A program made the translations under genes and the position numbers. Positions 56,942-64,000 of a stretch of DNA of 64,000 nt are shown here, one piece after another. Each line of letters begins with the position of its first letter. The first letter of the stretch is position 1. The notes under the pieces were generated by a model. It saw only the letters and a list, made by a program, of their open reading frames with translations. It was not told where the DNA came from and made no database searches. Origin of the DNA: Aerococcus sp. Group 1 (GTDB taxonomy: Bacteria > Bacillota > Bacilli > Lactobacillales > Aerococcaceae); the NCBI RefSeq assembly GCF_000193205.1, contig NC_015278.1, forward strand, positions 868,001-932,000, in the 5' to 3' direction.

Positions 56942-57092
56942 GCTGACTAATTTTCCCTCTAATGAGAGAAAATCTGAAAATCTTTCTGTAATCGAAAATT
57001 TAGATCAATCATGCTGGAAAAATACTAACTAAATGTAAGTCGTTTAGGTTTACTTTTATCCCCCTAATGGAGTAATATAAGATCATGATGAT

Positions 57093-57180
57093 TTACTTAT
57101 TAAAAGTAAGTGTACGTTAGTGAAGGCTTAATACTTAGGCAAGCTTTGCTGCGTCAAGCGTAGCTTACTATTAAAGTAAA
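57093..57180 (+). promoter_or_regulatory. Inverted-repeat leader before the OppA genes
   Basis: TTTACTT...AGTAAG near 57093 pairs with CTTACT...AAGTAAA ending at 57180, with an inner AAGCT/AGCTT stem. A possible promoter (TTTACT, 18 bases, TAATAT at about 57050-57080) lies just upstream, so this would be a folded 5' leader. Confidence 0.4.
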
Positions 57181-57207
57181 AATATATTAGAAAAAGAGGT
57201 GGAAGAA

Positions 57208-58851
57208 ATGAAGCGTTGGTATAAGCTAGTGAGCTTGCTATTCATTGGAGTGTTGGTGATGGCAGGGTGTAGTAGCGGGGGTGAGTCCACTGCTAATGGC
57301 AATCAGGAAATCGCAGTGACCTCTGAAGGGGAACTAGCTTCTCTCGATACGATTAAGTCTTCTGACTCACCCAGTCTAAATGTAGCCTCCAATACGATAG
57401 AGGGACTTTATCGTCCTGCTCCTGAAGGCAGTGATGACCTTAAAGAGCTAGGGATGGCTGCAGAAGAACCTCAAATTAGTGAAGACGGTATAACCTATAC
57501 ATATAAAATTCGAGAAGACGCTAAGTGGTCAACTGGTGAGCCGGTGACAGCCCATGACTTTGTTTATACTTATCGTAAAGCTGTGACCCCGCCGGAACTA
57601 TCCCAAAACGTTAACCGTTTCTTCCCTATTAGTAAGGCTAAGGAAATTTCAGAAGGGAAGGAAAGCCCAGAGAACTTAGGCGTTAAGGCACTTGATGATA
57701 AAACCTTAGAATTTACCTTAACTTCACCAACTGCTTATTTTGAAGGCTTGCTTGGGACACCGGCATTCCTGCCACAAAGTCAAAAATTAGCTGAGGAAGT
57801 CGGCGATGAATACGGATCGTCAGCAGAAAAGACTGCCTTTAATGGTCCTTTCCTGGTTGAAGGTTGGACAGGTACCGAAAACAGCTTTGACTTAGTCAAG
57901 AACCCTGACTACTGGGACGCGGATAATGTGCACCTGGACCGGATTAATTGGGAAGTTTCTAAGGAATTGCAAACTAACTATAATCTCTTTAATTCAGGAG
58001 ATGTGCAGTATACTCAAACAGGTAATCCCTATGTGGAACAGTTAGATGGGGAGCCTATCTTACAAACAAGTCTAAATGGTAAGGTCGGCTACTTACAATT
58101 TAACTTCGATAAACCGATTCTTCAAAATAAACACATTCGTCAAGCCCTACGTTCTGGTTTTGATAAGGAAGCTTTCGCCCAAGCGGTCCTAAAAGATGGC
58201 TCCAAATCCCTAGATGGCTGGGTGCCAGCTGACCATGCGTCTGATCCTGCTTCTGGCCAAGATTTTCGGGCCATGAATGGACACTTAGGGGCCTATGACT
58301 TAGACTTTGCTAAGTCTGAATGGGAATTAGCCAAGCAGGAGTTAGGGGTAGAGGAGATTGAGTTAGAATTACTCACCTCAGATACAGATACCTCTAAAGC
58401 CACATCGGAATTCTTGCAAGGAGAATGGCAAAATAACCTCCCAGGCCTAACTGTGACAATTCGCAATGTTCCCTTGAAGAGTCGCCAACAAATCACAAAT
58501 ACAGGTGAATATGATATGGTTTATGGCACCTACCATCCAAGCTATGTGGATCCAACTGCTTATCTGGACTATTTCCATAGTCAAAGTGTCTTAAATAATG
58601 CGAATTTTGATTCAGATACCTATGATGCACTCTTAGCCCAAGCCCAAAATGAATTGGGTGACCAACCAGAAGCCCGCTTCCAAAAACTCTTAGAAGCCGA
58701 GCGCTATCTGATGGAAGATGCCGCTGCCCTGGGGACTATTTACCAAGGAGCCTATGCTTTCTTAGTTGACCCGCAGTTGACCGGTGTTATTAACCAAACT
58801 AACGGGGTAACTAATTACTTTAGAGCAGCAGAATATCAGGCAAATAAATAA
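57208..58851 (+). CDS. Oligopeptide ABC transporter substrate-binding lipoprotein, paralogue 1
   Basis: 547 residues from ATG 57208, after AGAGGTGG. The signal peptide ends in the lipobox VMAGC, followed by a full SBP_bac_5 domain (ELASLDTIKSSD near the start, KSRQQITNTGEYDMVYG later, FRAAEY near the end). It is lipid-anchored on the outer face and binds peptides for an Opp permease. No opp permease or ATPase gene lies in the window, so it must serve one encoded elsewhere. Confidence 0.92.
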   Translation: MKRWYKLVSLLFIGVLVMAGCSSGGESTANGNQEIAVTSEGELASLDTIKSSDSPSLNVASNTIEGLYRPAPEGSDDLKELGMAAEEPQISEDGITYTYKIREDAKWSTGEPVTAHDFVYTYRKAVTPPELSQNVNRFFPISKAKEISEGKESPENLGVKALDDKTLEFTLTSPTAYFEGLLGTPAFLPQSQKLAEEVGDEYGSSAEKTAFNGPFLVEGWTGTENSFDLVKNPDYWDADNVHLDRINWEVSKELQTNYNLFNSGDVQYTQTGNPYVEQLDGEPILQTSLNGKVGYLQFNFDKPILQNKHIRQALRSGFDKEAFAQAVLKDGSKSLDGWVPADHASDPASGQDFRAMNGHLGAYDLDFAKSEWELAKQELGVEEIELELLTSDTDTSKATSEFLQGEWQNNLPGLTVTIRNVPLKSRQQITNTGEYDMVYGTYHPSYVDPTAYLDYFHSQSVLNNANFDSDTYDALLAQAQNELGDQPEARFQKLLEAERYLMEDAAALGTIYQGAYAFLVDPQLTGVINQTNGVTNYFRAAEYQANK

Positions 58852-58859
58852 GTAAAATG

Positions 58860-58887
58860 AGGCTGTGATGCTTGCCACAGTCTCTTC
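58860..58887 (+). terminator. Weak terminator or attenuator between the OppA genes
   Basis: GAGGCTGTG (58860-58868) can pair with CACAGTCTC (58878-58886). The following T-run is poor, so transcription probably continues into the second gene. Confidence 0.45.
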
Positions 58888-58914
58888 ATTAAATAAATAG
58901 AAAGAAGCGATCTT

Positions 58915-60543
58915 ATGAAGTTAGGCGTTAAAAGCTTGGGTTTATTATTTAGTGTTCTCCTTGCTTTAGCAGGATGTTCAGGAGCAGGCAATAGTGAAGC
59001 TTCCAATCAAACGGAAATCACCGCTACTGCTGATGGCGAGTTGGCCTCCTTGGACAGTATTGCCTCTTCTGATATACCTACCCAAAATGTTTTAGCTAAT
59101 GTGACTGAAGGGTTATACCGTCCTTCTATCGATGGTGGTAATGAGCTAGGGATAGCAGCTGAAGAGCCTCAGGTATCCGATGATGGATTGACTTATACCT
59201 TTAAAATTCGTGACAATGCCAATTGGTCAACTGGGGAACCGGTAACGGCTAATGACTTTGTCTTTTCTTATCGTAAGGCAGTTGATCCCAATGCTATTTC
59301 TGAAAATGTCAATAAGTTCTTTGTTATCAAGAATGCCCGGCCTATTTCAGATGGAGAAATGCCAACTGACCAATTAGGGGTTAAGGCTATTGATGACAAG
59401 ACTTTAGAATTTACTCTCGAAGCACCCACCCCATACTTTAAAGGCTTGTTAGGTACACCGGCTTATCTGCCACAAAGTGAAAAGCTGGCTGCAGAAGTCG
59501 GTAGTGACTACGGGTCCTCCCAAGAAACGACTGCCTTTAATGGACCCTTTGTGGTTGATGGTTGGACTGGTAATGAGCAAAGCTTCCAATTAAAGAAAAA
59601 TGACCAATATTGGGATAAAGACAATGTGCATATCGATACCATTAACTGGCAAGTTTCTAAAGAAATGTCGACCAATTTTAACCTTTTTGAAAATGGTATG
59701 GTTCAGTATACCAAGGTCGGCAATCCTTATGTCGAACAAGAGCAAAATAATGAGGCTTTAACGGTAGAGCCATCTGGTTTAGTGGGTTACTTACAATTTA
59801 ACTTTACCCGCCAACCGACCAATAATGTCCACCTGCGCAAGGCTTTAGCCGCTTCCTTCGATAAGGAAGCTTTTGTCAAAAATGTTCTTAAAGATGGGTC
59901 AACACCAATTGATGGTTGGGTCCCCAAAGAACATGCCCAAGATCCTGAGACTGGTGAAGACTTCCGCGCACAAAATGGTTCCTTATCTTCCTATGATGTC
60001 GACAAGGCTAAGGAAGAGTTTGAGAAGGCCAAGGCGGATTTAGGTACAGATAAGATCAGTATTGAGCTATTAACTTCAGATACTGATGTGTCTAAATCGA
60101 CCTCAGAATTTTTGCAAGGTGAATGGCAAAAGAACCTGCCTGGCATTGAAGTGACCATTCGAAACGTGCCACTTAAGAGCCGGCAAAGTATTGCTGCCAG
60201 CAAAGAATATGACATTATGTTAGGGACCTTTATTCCTTCTTATGTCGATCCAATTGCTTATTTAGAGTATTTTGAATCCGATTCGACCTTGAATACTGGT
60301 TTTTATAAGTCCCAAGTCTTTGACGGGCAATTAAATCAAGCACGGACGACCCTAGCTAACCAGCCTAAAGAACGCTGGGATACTTTATTGGCAGCTGAGC
60401 GGACCTTAGTTGAGGATGATCAAGCTCTAGCACCAATTTATCAAGGTGCCTTTGCCAATATGATTGACCCTAAACTCAAAGGGGTAATTAATCAAACGAA
60501 TGGGGCACAATCCTACTTCCGCGCGGCAACTTATGAGAATTAA
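58915..60543 (+). CDS. Oligopeptide ABC transporter substrate-binding lipoprotein, paralogue 2
   Basis: 542 residues, very similar along its length to the preceding protein (shared TADGELASLDSI-like start, LLTSDTDVSKSTSEFLQGEW, RNVPLKSRQ, VINQTNGA), so the two arose by tandem duplication. The lipobox is ALAGC. Differences across the middle of the domain suggest different peptide preferences. ATG 58915 is 63 bases after the first gene's stop, preceded by AGAAAG. A strong terminator follows. Confidence 0.92.
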   Translation: MKLGVKSLGLLFSVLLALAGCSGAGNSEASNQTEITATADGELASLDSIASSDIPTQNVLANVTEGLYRPSIDGGNELGIAAEEPQVSDDGLTYTFKIRDNANWSTGEPVTANDFVFSYRKAVDPNAISENVNKFFVIKNARPISDGEMPTDQLGVKAIDDKTLEFTLEAPTPYFKGLLGTPAYLPQSEKLAAEVGSDYGSSQETTAFNGPFVVDGWTGNEQSFQLKKNDQYWDKDNVHIDTINWQVSKEMSTNFNLFENGMVQYTKVGNPYVEQEQNNEALTVEPSGLVGYLQFNFTRQPTNNVHLRKALAASFDKEAFVKNVLKDGSTPIDGWVPKEHAQDPETGEDFRAQNGSLSSYDVDKAKEEFEKAKADLGTDKISIELLTSDTDVSKSTSEFLQGEWQKNLPGIEVTIRNVPLKSRQSIAASKEYDIMLGTFIPSYVDPIAYLEYFESDSTLNTGFYKSQVFDGQLNQARTTLANQPKERWDTLLAAERTLVEDDQALAPIYQGAFANMIDPKLKGVINQTNGAQSYFRAATYEN

Positions 60544-60567
60544 AAGTCAAAAAACGATATTACCGAT

Positions 60568-60602
60568 AATGGGATCAGAGCGCATCTTTGATCCCATTTT
60601 TA
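60568..60602 (+). terminator. Terminator after the second OppA gene
   Basis: AATGGGATCA (60568-60577) pairs perfectly with TGATCCCATT (60589-60598), followed by TTTTT-rich sequence. Confidence 0.85.
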
Positions 60603-60620
60603 CTAGAAAGAGGAAGAAAA

Positions 60621-61871
60621 ATGAACGCTAAGCAAAAACAAATTCTGGACCGTTTTATAAAATATGCCAAGGTCAATACTCGAAGTGATGAAAGTTCGCT
60701 CACCATACCTTCAACACCCAGCCAGGAAGAATTTACTCTTAAACTTAAGGATGAGATCGAGTCTTTGGGTTTCGAAGACTGCTTCTATAATCCAAAAGAC
60801 GCCTATCTGACTGCTACCATTCCCAGCACCATTCCTGATGAAGATATTCCTACCGTTGGCTTTATTGCTCACGTGGACACCGCTGATTATAGTGCTGAAA
60901 ATATCCAGCCACAAGTGATTGAAAATTACGATGGTGAAGATATTGTCCTGAATGAAGAATTAGGAATGGTCTTATCTCCTAAGGACTTTCCCCGTTTAAA
61001 ACATGTAGTGGGCCACACAGTCGTGACCACAGATGGTCGCACCTTACTTGGAGCAGATGACAAGGCCGGGATTACTTCAATTGTTACTTTTGGAGAATAT
61101 CTCCTTAACCATCCTGAAATCCCCCATGGTAAGATTCGGGTGGCCTTTGGTCCAGACGAAGAAATAGGCACTCGGGGCGCTAAGTATTTCGACTTGGACC
61201 AATTTGGGGCGGACTTTGCCTATACCATAGATGGCGGTCGCTATGGGACGCTAACCTATGAGAACTTCTATGCTAAACAAGCCAATGTCACTATCTCAGG
61301 GCGTAGTGTCCACCCCGGAGCAGCCAAGGACTCCATGATTAATGCCCTCTTATGGGGTGCTCGTTTAGCTACCAGTCTCCCCGCTGACCAAGTGCCCGAA
61401 AAGACCAGTGGCCGGGAAGGCTTCTATTTCTTGATCCGTCAAGAAGGAACGATTGACCACCTCAACCAGTTTTATTACTTAAGGGACCATGATAAGGAAA
61501 AAATGCAAGAGAAATTGGTTTATTTTGAAGAACAAGTCGCCCGTTTAAACCAAGAAATCGGTGAAGAGCGAATTACTTATCGGATTGTTGACCAGTATGA
61601 CAATATGTACGAAGTCCTAAAAGATTACCCCTGGGTAATTGATTTAGCTCGAGACGCTTATTTGAAAAATAATGTGGAAGCTTTTGAAGCACCTATGCGT
61701 GGTGGAACGGACGGGGCTATTCTCTCTCATAAGGGTCTGCCAACCCCAAATCTCTTCTCAGGAGCCGAAAATACCCATGGACCTTACGAATTTGTGACAA
61801 TTGAAACAATTGAACAATCGATCGCTGTCCTGATCGATATTGCCAAGAATGTCCGTCATTATAGCGCTTAA
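60621..61871 (+). CDS. pepT: Tripeptidase PepT (M20B family)
   Basis: 416 residues from ATG 60621, after AGAGGAAG. Metal-binding motifs are GFIAHVDTADYS, LLGADDKAGI with the bridging Asp, FGPDEEIGTRGA with the catalytic Glu pair, and the C-terminal PMRGGTDGAIL. It cuts the N-terminal residue from tripeptides in the cytosol, completing the peptide route of OppA, PepO and PepN. Confidence 0.94.
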   Translation: MNAKQKQILDRFIKYAKVNTRSDESSLTIPSTPSQEEFTLKLKDEIESLGFEDCFYNPKDAYLTATIPSTIPDEDIPTVGFIAHVDTADYSAENIQPQVIENYDGEDIVLNEELGMVLSPKDFPRLKHVVGHTVVTTDGRTLLGADDKAGITSIVTFGEYLLNHPEIPHGKIRVAFGPDEEIGTRGAKYFDLDQFGADFAYTIDGGRYGTLTYENFYAKQANVTISGRSVHPGAAKDSMINALLWGARLATSLPADQVPEKTSGREGFYFLIRQEGTIDHLNQFYYLRDHDKEKMQEKLVYFEEQVARLNQEIGEERITYRIVDQYDNMYEVLKDYPWVIDLARDAYLKNNVEAFEAPMRGGTDGAILSHKGLPTPNLFSGAENTHGPYEFVTIETIEQSIAVLIDIAKNVRHYSA

Positions 61872-62046
61872 AGACTGATCATATTAACGTTTTCTTCTTT
61901 GATTGTATTTTAAGAAAATAAACAAAAAATCTTGTTCTTAAGCTATTCTCAAAACTTTGTGACTATGTTATCATGTGGTCATGGGTAAGCGATAAGTTAT
62001 TATTAATAGAAATAAGAGCGACTCGCTCAAAGGAGGAAATCAAAAA

Positions 62047-64000
62047 ATGACTGATTTTGATTCAAAAGCGTATTTAGATAAAGTGGATGCCTGGTGGCGT
62101 GCCGCTAATTATTTATCTGTGGGACAAATGTATTTACGGGATAATCCTTTATTAGACCGCGAAGTAACTGCAGATGACATCAAGATCACCCCAATTGGAC
62201 ACTGGGGAACTATTGCTGGGCAAAACTTTGTTTATGCGCACTTGAACCGTGTGATCAATAAATATGACCTAAACATGTTCTATATCGAAGGACCAGGACA
62301 CGGTGGTCAAGTCATGCAAGCTAACGCCTATTTAGACGGCACTTGGACTGAACACTATCCAGAATACCCACAAAACAAGGAAGGTATGCAAAAATTCTTC
62401 AAATACTTCTCCTTCCCAGGCGGAACTGGCTCCCATGCCACTGCTGAAATCCCTGGCTCTATCCATGAAGGTGGAGAATTAGGTTATTCCTTATCTCATG
62501 CAACTGGTGCTATTCTTGATAACCCAGATGTGATCGCTGCCACTGTGATTGGTGACGGGGAATCTGAAACTGGTCCGTTAGCAGCTAGCTGGTTATCTAA
62601 CAGCTTCATTAACCCAGTGACTGACGGTGCAGTCTTACCAATCCTTTACTTAAACGGGGGTAAAATTGCTAACCCAACCATCTTAGAACGTAAATCCAAT
62701 GAAGACTTGATTAAGTACTTCCAAGGATTAGGTTGGGATCCAATGGTGGTTGAAGGAAACGATCCTGAGAAGGTTCACCCACTCATGGCTAAAACCTTAG
62801 ACCAAGCCATTGAAAAGATTAAATCCATCCAAGGCGAAGCACGTAAGGGTTCAGCTGACGAAGCAACCATGGGTCACTGGCCAATGATTCTTTACCGGAC
62901 ACCTAAGGGCTGGACTGGTCCTAAGGCATGGGAAGGTAACGACATTGAAGGTTCTTTCCGGGCTCACCAAGTGCCAATCCCAGTGAACGCTGAAAACATG
63001 GAACACGTGGATGCCTTAATTGACTGGTTGAAATCCTATCGTCCAGAAGAACTCTTTACTGAAGAGGGTCAATTACGTCCAGAAATTGCTGAAATTGCAC
63101 CTAAGGGTGACCAACGGATGGCTTCTAACCCAATTACTGACGGAGGCATCGATCCTAAACCTTTAGACTTACCAGACTGGCGTGACTATGCTCTTGACTT
63201 TGAAACACCTGGTGAACGCGATGCCCAAGACATGATTGAAATGGGTGGCTATGCAGCTGGCGTTATCGAAAAGAACCCAGACAACTTCCGTATCTTTGGG
63301 CCAGACGAAACCAAGTCTAACCGCTTGAACAAGGTCTTCAACGTCACCAAACGTCAATGGTTAGAACCAATCAAGGATAACTACGATGAATGGATGTCAC
63401 CATCTGGTCGTGTGATTGACTCACAATTGTCAGAACACCAAATGGAAGGTTTCCTAGAAGCTTATACCTTAACCGGTCGCCATGGTTTCTTTGCTAGTTA
63501 TGAAGCCTTCATACGGACAGTTGACTCCATGATCACCCAACATTTCAAATGGATGCGTGAAGCTAGCGAATACAAATGGCATAAACCATATCAATCATTG
63601 AACTTGATTTCTTCTTCTACCGCTTTCCAACAAGACCATAACGGTTATACTCACCAAGACCCAGGTTTATTAACCCACTTGGCAGAGAAGAAGGGTGAAT
63701 TTGTACGGGCTTATCTCCCTGCAGATACCAACTCCCTCTTAGCTGTGATGGATAAGGCTTTAAGTTCAGAAAACGTGATTAACTACATCGTGACTTCTAA
63801 ACACCCACGTCCACAATTCTTCTCAGTTGAAGAAGCTGAAGAATTTGTTGACAAGGGCTACAAGGTCATCGACTGGGCTTCTACCGTTGAAGAAGGGGAA
63901 GAACCTGACGTAGTGATCGCTGCATCTGGTACTGAACCAACAGTAGAAACCATTGCAACCATTTCATACCTACACGAAGCCTTCCCAGAATTGAAGATTC
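62047..64000 (+). CDS. xfp: Xylulose-5-phosphate/fructose-6-phosphate phosphoketolase, 3' end missing
   Basis: 651 codons are visible and the frame is still open at the right edge; the family is about 790-800 residues. ThDP-binding and active-site motifs: [62 protein letters not shown] and [14 protein letters not shown]. The enzyme splits xylulose 5-phosphate into glyceraldehyde 3-phosphate and acetyl phosphate, the key step of heterofermentation. ATG 62047 follows AAAGGAGG. Codon use is strongly biased, as expected for a highly expressed gene. Confidence 0.95.
   Translation, partial: MTDFDSKAYLDKVDAWWRAANYLSVGQMYLRDNPLLDREVTADDIKITPIGHWGTIAGQNFVYAHLNRVINKYDLNMFYIEGPGHGGQVMQANAYLDGTWTEHYPEYPQNKEGMQKFFKYFSFPGGTGSHATAEIPGSIHEGGELGYSLSHATGAILDNPDVIAATVIGDGESETGPLAASWLSNSFINPVTDGAVLPILYLNGGKIANPTILERKSNEDLIKYFQGLGWDPMVVEGNDPEKVHPLMAKTLDQAIEKIKSIQGEARKGSADEATMGHWPMILYRTPKGWTGPKAWEGNDIEGSFRAHQVPIPVNAENMEHVDALIDWLKSYRPEELFTEEGQLRPEIAEIAPKGDQRMASNPITDGGIDPKPLDLPDWRDYALDFETPGERDAQDMIEMGGYAAGVIEKNPDNFRIFGPDETKSNRLNKVFNVTKRQWLEPIKDNYDEWMSPSGRVIDSQLSEHQMEGFLEAYTLTGRHGFFASYEAFIRTVDSMITQHFKWMREASEYKWHKPYQSLNLISSSTAFQQDHNGYTHQDPGLLTHLAEKKGEFVRAYLPADTNSLLAVMDKALSSENVINYIVTSKHPRPQFFSVEEAEEFVDKGYKVIDWASTVEEGEEPDVVIAASGTEPTVETIATISYLHEAFPELKI

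Overview
The window looks like chromosome from a low-GC Gram-positive of the order Lactobacillales, most likely Aerococcus or a close relative. The basis is the mix of a single-enzyme phosphoketolase, PepN/PepO/PepT peptidases, tandem OppA lipoproteins, a Wzy-type capsule locus with CpsB/C/D, RodA, a lipoyl-carrier GcvH-like protein and a V-type lipobox set. The genus call is inference; no rRNA or species marker is present.

Layout. 1-2.4 kb: end of an ABC exporter and a histidine kinase. 2.5-4.4 kb: a cytosolic FAD/FMN reductase. 4.6-23.4 kb: a capsule or exopolysaccharide locus. It starts with an LCP-family gene split by a complete IS3-family element, then CpsC, CpsD and CpsB, a CapD-like 4,6-dehydratase, the priming sugar-phosphate transferase, a CapN-like reductase, glycosyltransferases, Wzy, a WecB-like epimerase, Wzx, and a UDP-sugar dehydrogenase. 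23.5-36.0 kb: an AT-rich accessory island. It holds a reverse transcriptase next to a coiled-coil AAA_13-type ATPase, a DUF1828/DUF1829 protein, a MazEF-type pair, and a gene run of AAA+ ATPase, subtilisin-like protease and DinG-like helicase. 36.3-38.6 kb: an ascorbate-type PTS operon behind an attenuator-like leader. 38.7-64 kb: mostly core genes (exonuclease, PPK2, small XRE operon, PepN, tRNA-Glu, DeoR/HAD/VanZ, ribokinase, lipoprotein, YihY, RodA, Spx/ArsC-like, GcvH-like, LURP-one-like, peptidase C26, PepO, two OppA paralogues, PepT, and phosphoketolase running off the end).

A striking feature is that twelve genes, nearly all in the AT-rich capsule core and accessory island, have broken reading frames. 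Fifteen breaks can be inferred, all of the same kind: one missing base, in nearly every case restorable by adding one A to an A-run (the wzy break may lie in a C-run instead). The restored proteins have normal family lengths and motifs. This pattern favours homopolymer deletion errors in the assembly over real decay, but the sequence alone cannot settle it.

The best candidates for undescribed biology are the reverse transcriptase/ATPase pair (23.6-27.7 kb), the ATPase/protease/helicase set (30.5-36.0 kb), and the four-segment leader in front of the PTS operon (36.3-36.5 kb).
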